Counted from the stretch's first letter, positions 26,502-35,075 are shown. The stretch: DNA of 42,130 nt from Bacteroidaceae bacterium (GCA_017547205.1 JAFYQH010000020.1:1-42130), one strand, 5' to 3'. A program made the numbers and translations. Notes: generated by a model not told the origin, from the letters alone.

Positions 26502-27453
26502 CTGGCATGGTGCCGATGATACAATTGCTTGTCTTGAGTCGTTGAGTAAGATGACCGAACCGCATACCGTTGTGGTTGGTGACAATGGCTCGACCGATGA
26601 TTCTGTTATGCGTATACAGCGTTGGTTGGATGAGAATGCCGAAAAACCGAATGTCAATGGCTACAAGGTTGTTCCTCTTGGCAATAATTACGGTTTTGCT
26701 GTGGGCAACAACAAGGCTCTTGATGTTGCAATGCAGGACAATCCCGATTATTGTATGTTGCTGAATAATGACACTGAGGTTGAACCCGATACTTTGACAC
26801 ATTTGGTAGAGTATGCCCGCGCCAACCCCGATGTAAAAGTCCTCTCGCCCTGTATCTGTTACCACAGCAACAAGGAAAAGGTGTGGTTCAGTGGTGGTAG
26901 ACTCACATTCGGTACACGCAAGAATCTGTTTGCCGAACAACCGCGTGCTGCGGTGGGGCTTGAGCCTTTTGCAATGGATTTCGTGTCGGGGTGTGCGCTC
27001 TTCTTTGCTCCGTCGCTTCTTAATGAAAAGAATGAATTGCTATACAACGGCTTTTTCTTCGGTGAGGAGGATTATGAGTTCTCCTTGAGAATGAGGAGTA
27101 TGGGGGTGAAGATGGCATGTGTGCCGCAATCGCTCGTTTACCACAAGGTGGGTTCATCGCAGAAGAATACCAAGGATTCACGTGGCTTGGGACGTATATA
27201 TATGTATTACCATAACAGACTGATATGTAACAGGCTGTATGAGAGTAGCCTTAAATTCAATATTGTATGTATGCTGAACTGTGTGACCTGTCTTAAATAT
27301 TTCAGAAGATATTCCGGCTCATCAAGAACAGCACTCAAGCTTGTGCGTTGCCTCTTCAGGGAGGTGCGCACAAAAAGTACATTTGACTATGACGATTTCA
27401 GGGCATTGATGTTTGAAAACAGATATTTTGACTTTGATGTCACATTAAAGTGA
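26476..27453 (+). CDS. Family 2 glycosyltransferase
   Basis: This 325-residue cytoplasmic enzyme adds a sugar to the growing lipid-linked repeat unit. It starts I-I-L-I-N-W-H-G, followed by the nucleotide-binding G-D-N-G-S-T-D-D. The metal motif is N97-N98-D99, usual for rhamnosyltransferase-like members. The acceptor-side motif F-F-F-G-E-E-D-Y-E lies at about residue 198. I placed the start at the ATG giving M-K-I-A-I-I-L-I-N-W. An in-frame upstream ATG would add 13 unlikely residues translated out of the polymerase's reading frame. Confidence 0.88.
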   Translation: MKIAIILINWHGADDTIACLESLSKMTEPHTVVVGDNGSTDDSVMRIQRWLDENAEKPNVNGYKVVPLGNNYGFAVGNNKALDVAMQDNPDYCMLLNNDTEVEPDTLTHLVEYARANPDVKVLSPCICYHSNKEKVWFSGGRLTFGTRKNLFAEQPRAAVGLEPFAMDFVSGCALFFAPSLLNEKNELLYNGFFFGEEDYEFSLRMRSMGVKMACVPQSLVYHKVGSSQKNTKDSRGLGRIYMYYHNRLICNRLYESSLKFNIVCMLNCVTCLKYFRRYSGSSRTALKLVRCLFREVRTKSTFDYDDFRALMFENRYFDFDVTLK

Positions 27454-27458
27454 TTGCT

Positions 27459-28556
27459 ATGAAAAAGGTATTGTTCTGTACTCCATATGAGGGAATCTCC
27501 AACAGTAATATTGGAGGAATATCGGTGTGGGCAAAGGCAATTGTTGCCCACTATGAAAAGGAGGGGCAGCAGGTGCAGCTTGTTCTGCAGCCTCTTGACA
27601 GGAAAACGTACGTCAGGGGCGTAGGTGCCTTTATGCGTTTGTGGCGTGGAATTGTCGAGTATCTCTCATTGGTGAAAGTGGTAAAAAGGCGGATGAAGAG
27701 TGAGCATTTTGATGCTGTCCATCTGTGTACTACCGCATCACTCGGGCTCATCAAGGACTACTTCATATTGCGCTATGCAAAGTCAAAGGGTGTAAGGACC
27801 GTGCTGCATTTCCACTGTGGCCGCATCCCCGAGATATTCAGGAACAACAATTGGGAGACAAGGCTGCTTGGACGTGTGTTGAAGAAGGCCGATGCTCCTG
27901 TCGTGATGGACAACTCATCCCTGCAGGCTCTTGAGGAAAAGGGTGTGACGGGTGCTGTATATGTACCAAACCCGTTGTCTTCATTTGTCAGCGACGCAGT
28001 CTCTGATTGTGAGGGTAACATAGCAAGAGTGCCGGGAAGATTGCTTTTTGTCGGGCACGTCGTTGACATCAAGGGTGTGTATGAACTGGTGGAGGCCTGC
28101 AGCAGGCTCTCGGATGTGACGCTGCGTATGGTAGGGCATGTCGAGGAGAATGTCAAGAATGAACTTGTTGCCATAGCCTCGGCACGCAAGGGCGATTGGC
28201 TCTGTTTTACAGGTGGTCTCTCTCGCCAGGAGACCATAAAGGAAATGTTTGCTGCCGAAGCTCTTGTTGCTCCGTCTTATATCGAAGGTTTTCCTAATGT
28301 CATACTTGAGGCTATGGCGTGCGGAACCCCGATTATTGCCAGTGGAGTGGGGGCAATCCCCGAGATGCTCGACAACGGCAAGTGTGGTGTTTTGATAAAG
28401 CCACGCAGTGCCGATGATATATGCATCGCTGTAGAGAGGCTTATGTCCGACAAGGATATGATGTCTTCTTTGGCTACCAATGCAAAGGAGAGGGTGAACC
28501 GGGAGTATTCAATCTCGTCGGTTTGGGACAGGTTGGTGAATGTTTGGAAAGGTTGA
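27459..28556 (+). CDS. Family 4 glycosyltransferase
   Basis: This 365-residue GT-B enzyme has an N-terminal G-G-I-S-V-W-A-K acceptor loop, G-H-V-V-D-I-K-G at the domain junction, and the retaining GT4 motif E276-G-F-P-N-V-I-L-E284 (E-x7-E). It transfers a sugar from an NDP donor to the repeat unit. A GTG codon 9 nt upstream is in frame, but ATG 27459 fits the family start M-K-K-V-L-F. It begins 5 nt after the family 2 gene. Confidence 0.9.
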   Translation: MKKVLFCTPYEGISNSNIGGISVWAKAIVAHYEKEGQQVQLVLQPLDRKTYVRGVGAFMRLWRGIVEYLSLVKVVKRRMKSEHFDAVHLCTTASLGLIKDYFILRYAKSKGVRTVLHFHCGRIPEIFRNNNWETRLLGRVLKKADAPVVMDNSSLQALEEKGVTGAVYVPNPLSSFVSDAVSDCEGNIARVPGRLLFVGHVVDIKGVYELVEACSRLSDVTLRMVGHVEENVKNELVAIASARKGDWLCFTGGLSRQETIKEMFAAEALVAPSYIEGFPNVILEAMACGTPIIASGVGAIPEMLDNGKCGVLIKPRSADDICIAVERLMSDKDMMSSLATNAKERVNREYSISSVWDRLVNVWKG

Positions 28557-28560
28557 TTGT

Positions 28561-29781
28561 ATGAAGGCAATTACAAAAAGTAAATTTCAGGTACTCTATT
28601 TATATGCCTCGACGTTGATGGGCTCTCTCTTGGGCTTTGCGACGTCGATTGTGAATACACGTTTTCTTACCGATGCAGAGTATGGCGATGTTCGTTATGT
28701 GCAGAACCTCATAACCCTCTTCTCGTGGCTGTTGCTCTTCGGCTATTTCCATGCAGGCAACCGCTTGCTTGCGCTTTCAAACGACGAAGCCCGCAGCCGC
28801 AAGGTGCGCGGTGCAATGGTTGTAATTCTGGGAGCGTGTTCTGTAGTTCTCATGTTGATGACACTGCTCGCGGGCCTGTTCCACTTTGGGCAAAAGGAGT
28901 GTTTCCTATTTATGGTGTCCTTGCCGGTATGTTTCTATCCGCTGTTTACCAATTATGTAAATACTACGGCGCAAGGGGATAACTTTATTGGTCGTTTGGC
29001 AATCTCACGTGTTCTTCCACCTATAATCTATGTTGCAATCGCCCTCGTGGTTTTCAATCTCTTTAAAGCAACATCGTCTTTTGTTATATTATTGCAGTGG
29101 GGTGTGTATAGTTTGATGTTTGGAGTAATCATCATTTCAACTCGTCCACGTTTCAACGGGCTTAAACCTGTTTTTGAAAGCCTGAAAACAGAGAATAGTG
29201 CATATGGCGCACATCTCTATTATGGCTCTTTGGCAATGATTGCCACTCATTATCTGGCAGGCCTTATGCTTGGAATCTTCAATGACGACAATACAAACGT
29301 GGGGTATTATACATTGGCCTTGACGTTGACAACCCCATTATCTTACCTCCCTGGAATAATCGGTACAGCCTATTTCAAAAAGTTTGTGAACGAGCCTGCA
29401 ATCCCGCAAAAGGTGTTCAGGGCAACGCTACTGCTCACAGTGGCATCGTGTGTACTGTTTATGTCTTTTATCCACATTGTGGTCGATTGGTTCTATCCGG
29501 CATCGTACGCAGCAGTGGCGCGTTATGCTGCTTGGTTGGCCATAGCTTTCTCGGTGCACGGTATTGGTGATATGATTAATCGTTTTCTTGGTTCACATGG
29601 TCACGGTGTGCCAATACGCAACAGCAGTTATATGTGCGGAGCATTTAAAGTGTTCGGTTTTATTGTTCTTGTATGGATTTGGAACGTTGAGGGAGCACTG
29701 ATTACAAATGTGGTAAGTTCATCGATATACACTCTTGTGCTTTACGTCTATTACAAGAAAATAGTAAACAAAAGAGGGTGA
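28561..29781 (+). CDS. Wzx-like polysaccharide flippase
   Basis: This 406-residue inner-membrane protein of the MATE/MVF-like oligosaccharide flippase group (Wzx) has about twelve hydrophobic segments. The N-terminal signature N-T-R-F-L-T-D-A-E-Y-G-D is a typical Wzx first-loop motif. It moves the lipid-linked repeat unit to the periplasmic side for polymerisation. The ATG at 28561 is 4 nt after the previous stop. An in-frame upstream ATG at 28540 would overlap the previous gene and add an unlikely 7 residues. The protein is somewhat short for the family. Confidence 0.85.
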   Translation: MKAITKSKFQVLYLYASTLMGSLLGFATSIVNTRFLTDAEYGDVRYVQNLITLFSWLLLFGYFHAGNRLLALSNDEARSRKVRGAMVVILGACSVVLMLMTLLAGLFHFGQKECFLFMVSLPVCFYPLFTNYVNTTAQGDNFIGRLAISRVLPPIIYVAIALVVFNLFKATSSFVILLQWGVYSLMFGVIIISTRPRFNGLKPVFESLKTENSAYGAHLYYGSLAMIATHYLAGLMLGIFNDDNTNVGYYTLALTLTTPLSYLPGIIGTAYFKKFVNEPAIPQKVFRATLLLTVASCVLFMSFIHIVVDWFYPASYAAVARYAAWLAIAFSVHGIGDMINRFLGSHGHGVPIRNSSYMCGAFKVFGFIVLVWIWNVEGALITNVVSSSIYTLVLYVYYKKIVNKRG

Positions 29782-29812
29782 TTCAAAAGCCCATTTTTAG
29801 AACAATCACCCC
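29776..29812 (+). terminator. Possible terminator at the end of wzx
   Basis: GGGTGATT overlapping the wzx stop pairs with AATCACCC around a ~20-nt loop. No U-run follows, so it is only a weak candidate. The remaining gap to 29911 shows nothing else. Confidence 0.3.
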
Positions 29813-29910
29813 CTGCCAGAGTGTATTTCTAGAGCCCCAATACCAATATAAAAAACGATTGCAGTTTTTACGATAATATTAGGCTTTTACTCCTTTTCTG
29901 TTTTAATTGC

Positions 29911-30459
29911 TTATTCTTGTTTTACCTCTTCCTTCCTGCTTTTTATCAATTTCGACGGGTTGCCGCCCACAATTGAATATTCGGGGAAATCCTTGCACAA
30001 CACGCAACCACCGGCAATGATGCTTCCAGTTTTTATCTTTCGGCCCGGCATGATGAGCACGTGACACCCTATCCATACGTCATTCTCAATTATTACCGGT
30101 TTGCGTTCAGTGTCTCCTTGCCTTCCCATAGGTATGTCCGTGCGACTGAATACGTGGTTGCGGTCAAGTATCGTTACGTTCGGGCCCATCATCACTTCTG
30201 TCCCTACTGTCAGGTTGTTTGGTACCCAGCAGTTTTTACCAAGGCATGAGTAATCCCCCATGGTTATATGTGCGCCGTTACCGAAGTATGCTCCGCGTTC
30301 GATGTTCACGTTTTTGCCGCAGGATTTGAAAATGTGCTTGCAGCACCAGTATCTGAACTTTCTGAACGGTGTCTGCGATGGCAGATGACGTGCAATACTA
30401 TAGTAAAGACACAAGAAAAATGTCTTCTTCAATGATATTATGTCGCCTTTTATCTTCAT
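29911..30459 (-). CDS. Hexapeptide-repeat acyltransferase (WbbJ-like)
   Basis: This 182-residue left-handed beta-helix acyltransferase has hexapeptide repeats from ~50 onward (I-E-R-G-A-Y-F-G-N-G-A-H-I). The catalytic histidine is in D-R-N-H-V-F-S-R. The repeat I-I-E-N-D-V-W-I-G matches sugar O-acetyltransferases of capsule loci. It lies inside the polysaccharide locus but on the opposite strand, between the flippase and the last glycosyltransferase, with its own -7 box. It probably decorates the polymer or its precursor with acetyl groups. Confidence 0.85.
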   Translation of the reverse strand: MKIKGDIISLKKTFFLCLYYSIARHLPSQTPFRKFRYWCCKHIFKSCGKNVNIERGAYFGNGAHITMGDYSCLGKNCWVPNNLTVGTEVMMGPNVTILDRNHVFSRTDIPMGRQGDTERKPVIIENDVWIGCHVLIMPGRKIKTGSIIAGGCVLCKDFPEYSIVGGNPSKLIKSRKEEVKQE

Positions 30460-30472
30460 GTCATTTTTTTTG

Positions 30473-30480
30473 CAAATATA
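30473..30480 (-). promoter_or_regulatory. -7 box of the acyltransferase gene
   Basis: TATATTTG on the minus strand matches the consensus fully. The transcript would start only a few bases before the ATG at 30459. No clear -33 box is seen. Confidence 0.5.
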
Positions 30481-30630
30481 ATGTTTTTTTCATAACGAGT
30501 ATCTGCTTTATGAATCAAATTCATTTTGTCTGTTCGTTGTAAAATCGTATGTTTCTTGGAGATATAGTATTTTGTATGAATGCTCATGATAAAGGGCTTG
30601 TGGCAGGTTTGAAAATAAAGCGATTAAACC

Positions 30631-30661
30631 TTTGTTCTTATGTATGTTTTTTATAAATTTG
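30631..30661 (+). promoter_or_regulatory. Promoter of the WbuB-like glycosyltransferase gene
   Basis: TTTG at 30631-30634 and TAAATTTG at 30654-30661 are spaced by 19 nt, one of the best matches in the window. It gives the last glycosyltransferase its own transcript with a leader of about 70 nt. The rest of the 278-nt gap (30460-30737) shows no gene. Confidence 0.7.
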
Positions 30662-30737
30662 CATTATGTCATGTTGCATGCTTGAGTAGTGCCTGGCAAT
30701 TTTAAGAACAGATTTATCAGCTATTAGGTAAAATTGC

Positions 30738-31925
30738 ATGAAAGTCCTTATTGTTTCATTCTATTATGAGCCTGAACTCGGAGCGGCGCCGAGCCGTATA
30801 GCAAACCTTGCAAAGGGTCTAAAGGCCTCGGGTGTGGATGTGGATATCCTCACATGTCTTCCCAACTATCCGAAGGGTGAGATTTTCGAGGGATACCGCG
30901 GGCGTTTTTCAATGAAGGAAACCATAGACGGCATAAACGTGTACCGCTACTGGACTTATGCGACAGTTTCAAAAAATCCGTTGAAGCGTGTGATGGCAAT
31001 GACGTCATATGCGGCGACAATGTGGGCTTTCGCATTCAAGCGCAGGCTTATTAAGAGCTATGACCGTGTGATTGTGCAGTCACCGCCAATCATGGTGTCG
31101 GCTTCGGCGGTGATGATGTTCAAGAAACTATTCGGCAAGAATACCATACTCAATGTATCTGACCTATGGCCGGGTTCTGCTGTTGAGTTGGGCTTCGTGC
31201 GTGAGGGCAGTACCTCGTTCAAGGTCTTATCGTGTCTTGAACGGTTCATTTACAGGAATGCGAGCTCTGTAATGGGGCAGTCCCAGGAGATTGTGGAGTA
31301 CATATGCGGCATGTTCCCGGGAAAGCGCGCTTTTCTTTACCGTAACCTGCAACCGGTGACAGGTAGTTCCGTCGTTAAGAGAGAGCGTAATCCCAGGCTC
31401 AAAATTGTCTATGCCGGGCTTTTCGGTGTGGCGCAGGACATGCTCTCATTGCTCAAGGCGATAGATTTCAAGTCTATTGATGTCGAAATGCACCTGTATG
31501 GCGGAGGTAACCAGATGGATGATATATTGTCCTACATTAAGGACGGTGACAAGAATATATATTACCATGGTTATGTCTCCAAGCAGGAGATTAATGAGGA
31601 ACTCAAGAAGTATGACCTTTCCATAATACCTCTGGCGGCGCATATACATGGGGCCGTGCCTTCCAAGATATTTGACTTGTTGCCGGCCGGCATACCGATA
31701 CTCTTCAGTGGTGACGGAGAAGGGGCGCGTATCGTTAAGGATTGTGGCTTTGGTCTTGTATCGAAGTTTGGCGACTATGCTGCACTGGAGAATAACATAA
31801 GGTCTTTCACGGCAATGTCCCAAAGCGAATATTCTGTTTATGTCACAAATTGCCTGGATGCTGCCAATGGCGAGTTTTCCTTTGCGAAACAGATGGAGCG
31901 CTTCTGTGATTTTATAGCCGAGTAA
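30738..31925 (+). CDS. Family 4 glycosyltransferase, WbuB-like
   Basis: This 395-residue GT-B glycosyltransferase resembles WbuB/WcaI proteins, which act in O-antigen and colanic-acid assembly. The N-terminus has S-F-Y-Y-E-P-E-L-G-A-A-P-S-R, the usual acceptor-loop signature of this subgroup. The central D-L-W-P-G-S-A-V-E-L-G is the diagnostic WbuB motif. The donor site is V-P-S-K-I-F-D-L-L-P-A-G. It follows its own promoter, after the inverted acyltransferase gene, so it may be regulated apart from the main operon. Confidence 0.88.
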   Translation: MKVLIVSFYYEPELGAAPSRIANLAKGLKASGVDVDILTCLPNYPKGEIFEGYRGRFSMKETIDGINVYRYWTYATVSKNPLKRVMAMTSYAATMWAFAFKRRLIKSYDRVIVQSPPIMVSASAVMMFKKLFGKNTILNVSDLWPGSAVELGFVREGSTSFKVLSCLERFIYRNASSVMGQSQEIVEYICGMFPGKRAFLYRNLQPVTGSSVVKRERNPRLKIVYAGLFGVAQDMLSLLKAIDFKSIDVEMHLYGGGNQMDDILSYIKDGDKNIYYHGYVSKQEINEELKKYDLSIIPLAAHIHGAVPSKIFDLLPAGIPILFSGDGEGARIVKDCGFGLVSKFGDYAALENNIRSFTAMSQSEYSVYVTNCLDAANGEFSFAKQMERFCDFIAE

Positions 31926-31934
31926 CCCAGGCTC

Positions 31935-32411
31935 CTATTCCTCTGCCTCGCATCCGCTGAACATGAAATCCCTCTCGGCTACATCCTTGGGGAATGTATA
32001 GTATGTAATCTCGGCACTCGAGCAAATCTCTCCGTTGTATCTTATTTCGGCCTCAATGAACACGAACATGCGTTTTGTTTCCTTAACGCGTGCGCGTACT
32101 TCAATAGTCTTGTCATTGCCTGTCGGTATAGGCTTTTTGTATTTTATATTCAGGTTGGTCGTCATTCCCGATGTCTGGAATCTGCGTGCGATAATCCAGC
32201 CTCCTATCTCGTCGAGCAGTGTAGCTTGTATACCGCCATGTAGCGTGTCGAGCCATCCCTGGTAGTTGTCGTCGGGCGTCCATAACGAGACGATTTCGTT
32301 ACCGTCCTCATGGAATTCCATCTTCAGTCCATAAGGGTTGCATGGGGCGCATGCGAAACAATTGTATCCTTTGCCTATGAGTGGCAGCCAAGGGTTCTTG
32401 ATTTTTTTCAT
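31935..32411 (-). CDS. Hotdog-fold thioesterase (PaaI-like)
   Basis: This 158-residue cytoplasmic hotdog thioesterase has the active-site segment L-H-G-G-I-Q-A-T-L-L-D-E, the PaaI/YbgC-type signature with the catalytic Asp/Glu at its end. It should hydrolyse acyl-CoA or aryl-CoA thioesters; the substrate is unknown. The N-terminus has a C-F-A-C-A-P-C-N cluster that could bind a metal. Its promoter -7 box (TAACTTTG) lies 33 nt upstream. It is convergent with the WbuB-like gene, with only 9 nt between stops. Confidence 0.85.
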   Translation of the reverse strand: MKKIKNPWLPLIGKGYNCFACAPCNPYGLKMEFHEDGNEIVSLWTPDDNYQGWLDTLHGGIQATLLDEIGGWIIARRFQTSGMTTNLNIKYKKPIPTGNDKTIEVRARVKETKRMFVFIEAEIRYNGEICSSAEITYYTFPKDVAERDFMFSGCEAEE

Positions 32412-32443
32412 ATGTATTCAGTGCTATCTGTTTTTCACTTCTG

Positions 32444-32451
32444 CAAAGTTA
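32444..32451 (-). promoter_or_regulatory. -7 box of the hotdog thioesterase gene
   Basis: TAACTTTG on the minus strand is a full consensus match. The -33 box is not clear. Confidence 0.5.
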
Positions 32452-32544
32452 CCGTTATTTTGTGCTATGCGGCATAAACCCGCATTTCATTTATGATTTA
32501 TTAATGTATTGTGCGTGCATACGTGCTAAAAAAGACTAAACAGG

Positions 32545-32575
32545 CTTGTTGCGATGCATCTTTTTGCTAAATTCG
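32545..32575 (+). promoter_or_regulatory. Promoter of the TraB/GumN gene
   Basis: CTTG at 32545-32548 is followed after 19 nt by TAAATTCG at 32568-32575. The ATG at 32596 lies 20 nt past it. The in-frame ATG at 32554 falls inside the promoter, which supports the later start. Confidence 0.5.
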
Positions 32576-32595
32576 CAGAAATAAAATGTCCGATT

Positions 32596-33504
32596 ATGAA
32601 AAGATTTCTTTTAATAATTGTTGCATCTCTTTCAGCAACAATACTTGTTAATGCCCAACTGCTTTACCGCATTTCGGGCAATAGTCTTGAAAAACCTTCA
32701 TATGTTGTGGGTACCTACCACCTGGCCCCTGCGTCATTCGTTGATTCCATTCCCGGAGCAAGGGAGGCATTTGCATCGGTGGAACAGGTGTGTGGCGAGC
32801 TTGATATGCGCGACCTGCAGGCACCCGGAAACGTTGAAAAGATGACCGATGCCATGAGGATGCCCGACGGCAAGTCGCTGAAGGAACTGCTCAGCGAGGA
32901 TGAAATGGCAAGGTTGAACGCTTATATGCGTTCGGTTATGGGTGTCGATTTTACCAACCCGATGATAGATATGCAGATGGGCAAGTTTACCCCGGCGGCG
33001 GTGATGACCCAATTGCAGATTGTCCAGTATATGAAGGTTACCCCGGGGTTCAATCCGGCTGCACTCATAGATGTCTATTTCCAGAACGAGGCAGCCAAGG
33101 CCGGGAAACCTGTGATTGGCTTTGAGAATGTCGATTTTCAAGTGTCGGTTCTCTACAAGGGTTCGAGCCTGGAGCGCCAGAAGGAGTTGCTGTTCTGCAT
33201 GGTGGGTAACCCGGAAAAAACACTTCAGACTGTGAAAGATATTGCAAACGCGTACTTTGCACAAGAACTTGCAAAACTTGAGCAACTGGCAAACGAGGAT
33301 ATGGATGGCGATTGTGGCAGCACTCCCGAAGAGAAGGATGCCCTTATATATAACCGTAATGCCGATTGGGCCGAAAAGATACCGGCAATAATTGGTGAAA
33401 AGCCTACTCTGTTCGTAGTTGGCGCATTGCATCTGCCTGGTGAGCGTGGTCTGCTGCAGCTTCTGAAGGATAAAGGGTATACTGTGGAGAGTGTAAAAGA
33501 ATAA
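32596..33504 (+). CDS. TraB/GumN family protein
   Basis: This 302-residue exported protein has a signal peptide (M-K-R-F-L-L-I-I, cleavage near V-N-A-Q). The family signatures are V-V-G-T-Y-H-L near the start and V-G-A-L-H-L-P-G near the end, two G-x-x-H motifs that form the putative metal-dependent active site. N-R-N and W lie between them. TraB/GumN proteins are thought to be metallopeptidases or regulators of envelope factors. The stop overlaps the next ATG by one base (TAATG), so it is coupled to the PepSY protein. Confidence 0.88.
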   Translation: MKRFLLIIVASLSATILVNAQLLYRISGNSLEKPSYVVGTYHLAPASFVDSIPGAREAFASVEQVCGELDMRDLQAPGNVEKMTDAMRMPDGKSLKELLSEDEMARLNAYMRSVMGVDFTNPMIDMQMGKFTPAAVMTQLQIVQYMKVTPGFNPAALIDVYFQNEAAKAGKPVIGFENVDFQVSVLYKGSSLERQKELLFCMVGNPEKTLQTVKDIANAYFAQELAKLEQLANEDMDGDCGSTPEEKDALIYNRNADWAEKIPAIIGEKPTLFVVGALHLPGERGLLQLLKDKGYTVESVKE

Positions 33505-34802
33505 TGAATATGAAGGACTTCATGCGTAAACTGCACCTGTGGGTGTCGGTGCCTTTCGGGCTCGTAATAACCGTAACCTGCTTTACAGGTGCGATGCTTG
33601 TGTTCGAGAGTGAACTGACATCGCTTTGCTCTGGCGGTGTTTCTACTGTAGAGCCTGTCGGTGATCCGTTGCCGGTTTGGAAGATTGTTGAACTTGTGGA
33701 ACCATCCCTCGAGAGTGAGGTGGAGGTGACCGGTGTAGTCATTCCTTCCGATGCCGGTGAGGCATACAAGGTCAACCTTTCCAAGCCACGCCGTGCAGCA
33801 TTGTATGTCAACCAGTATACCGGTGAGGTTCTCGGCAAGTACATGCGTCCTCCTTTCTTTGATGTGATGAGGCGTCTGCACCGTTGGCTCATGGACACCC
33901 GTCCGTCGGGTGGTGGCCTATACTGGGGCAAGATGATAGTGGGTGCAAGCACACTTGCCTTTGCGATAATTCTTCTTGCCGGTATCGTTATCTGGTGGCC
34001 GCGCAACAGAAAAATGCTCGGGAATCGTCTCAAGATTGTCGTTTCAAAGGGCAAGAACCGTTTCTGGTACGACCTTCATGTTGCCGGTGGTATATATGCA
34101 GCCCTGTTCCTGCTTGCTATGTCACTCACCGGGCTGACATGGTCATATGGCTGGTACAGCAATGCTTTCTATAGCTTCTTCTCCGATGAAAGTGTTGTCC
34201 GTAATGTAGAGACGGTGGTCGCAGAAGAAAAATATGAACCGGGGGCTGCTACACCTATTGACCGTACCGAAGCGGCCGATGCGGTTTCCGGTGCAACGCC
34301 ACGGATCGATGCGGCCTCCTCGGCAACATTACATGCCGATGCCGTTTCGTCGGCAACAGTGCAGGCCGATGCGGTTTCCGGTGCAACAGCCAAAGTCGAT
34401 GCCGTTTCCGCTGCTACGGTACAGGCTGAAGGCTACAACTCTCCATATTATAGTTGGCAGGTTGCTGTAGATGCTGTGTCGGGTAAAGTGGATTTTAGTA
34501 CAATTACCGTTTCCGATGGTTCTGTAAATGTCGCATTAGGAGGTTTCGGAAACCGGCGTGCCTATGACAAGTATGAGTTCGACGAGGCGACTGGCGAGAT
34601 AATCTCTGTTGAGTATTACAGCGACTCTTCGCTGCGCAGCAAGGCCGGCGGATGGGTGCGCACACTGCATGTGGGTACGTGGGGCGGCATGTTCAGCAAG
34701 GTGCTTTATTTCCTTGCTGCCCTTCTTGGCGCAACGCTCCCATTGACTGGCTACTGGCTCTGGATAAGACGCTTATATATAAAAAGGAAAAATGCCAAGT
34801 AA
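33504..34802 (+). CDS. PepSY-associated membrane protein with a flavinylation-like repeat array
   Basis: This 432-residue inner-membrane protein belongs to the PepSY-TM family, often linked to iron uptake or flavin/haem electron transfer. TM helices lie at about 13-35, 150-172, 195-215 and 400-422. PepSY-like beta segments occur after TM1 and near residues 310-350. In the loop between TM3 and TM4, residues 259-308 hold five tandem 10-residue repeats of the form D-A-V-S-G-A-T-x3. Two match Dxx[ST]GAT exactly, and the others have S or A for G. Its start overlaps the TraB gene by 1 nt. The 125 nt after its stop, up to the tRNA-Leu terminator, hold no feature I can support. Confidence 0.82.
   Translation: MNMKDFMRKLHLWVSVPFGLVITVTCFTGAMLVFESELTSLCSGGVSTVEPVGDPLPVWKIVELVEPSLESEVEVTGVVIPSDAGEAYKVNLSKPRRAALYVNQYTGEVLGKYMRPPFFDVMRRLHRWLMDTRPSGGGLYWGKMIVGASTLAFAIILLAGIVIWWPRNRKMLGNRLKIVVSKGKNRFWYDLHVAGGIYAALFLLAMSLTGLTWSYGWYSNAFYSFFSDESVVRNVETVVAEEKYEPGAATPIDRTEAADAVSGATPRIDAASSATLHADAVSSATVQADAVSGATAKVDAVSAATVQAEGYNSPYYSWQVAVDAVSGKVDFSTITVSDGSVNVALGGFGNRRAYDKYEFDEATGEIISVEYYSDSSLRSKAGGWVRTLHVGTWGGMFSKVLYFLAALLGATLPLTGYWLWIRRLYIKRKNAK
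34278..34427 (+). repeat. Five in-frame 30-bp repeats in the PepSY gene
   Basis: Five units of exactly 30 bp start at 34278, 34308, 34338, 34368 and 34398. They share GATGC(G/C)G-type starts and the pattern GCAAC(A/G) near the middle. Each translates to D-A-x-S-x-A-T-x-x-x. Codons differ between units although the protein pattern stays, so the duplication is not very recent. There are no spacers of unlike sequence, so this is not a CRISPR array. Confidence 0.85.
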
Positions 34803-34927
34803 TTTTTGAGGGGACGTTGGTACTTGCGGCATTGTGGGTGAACCGAATTTGACACAAATATCGAACCAATGAATATAACAAGGTGTTTGATTTAATATAT
34901 CAGCAAACCAATGAGTTACGGGTGGGT

Positions 34928-34967
34928 AAAAAAGAAAACGGAGAGAGTTTTTCAACTTTCTCCGTTT
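34928..34967 (-). terminator. Rho-independent terminator after tRNA-Leu
   Basis: On the minus strand AAACGGAGA pairs with TCTCCGTTT around a 14-nt loop and is followed by a run of U. It begins 3 nt past the tRNA. Confidence 0.75.
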
Positions 34968-34970
34968 CAG

Positions 34971-35052
34971 TACCCAGACCCGGGATCGAACCGGGATGGG
35001 TTGCCCCACTGGTGTTTGAGACCAGCGCGTCTACCGATTCCGCCATCTGGGC
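34971..35052 (-). tRNA. tRNA-Leu (anticodon CAA)
   Basis: The 82-nt class II fold on the minus strand has acceptor GCCCAGA, anticodon loop CTCAAAC with CAA between a CTGGT/ACCAG stem, a long variable arm (TGGGGCAACCCA) and T loop TTCGATC. It reads UUG leucine codons. The first acceptor pair is G-U. CCA is not encoded. Confidence 0.95.
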
Positions 35053-35075
35053 AATCAATCTCTCGATTGCGAGTG

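Noticed and set aside
29782..30737. An invertible segment in the polysaccharide locus
   Set aside because: No inverted repeats flanking the inverted acyltransferase gene were visible and no recombinase gene is nearby.
34278..34427. The 30-bp repeats as a CRISPR array
   Set aside because: Units adjoin directly with no spacers, keep one reading frame and lie inside an intact gene.
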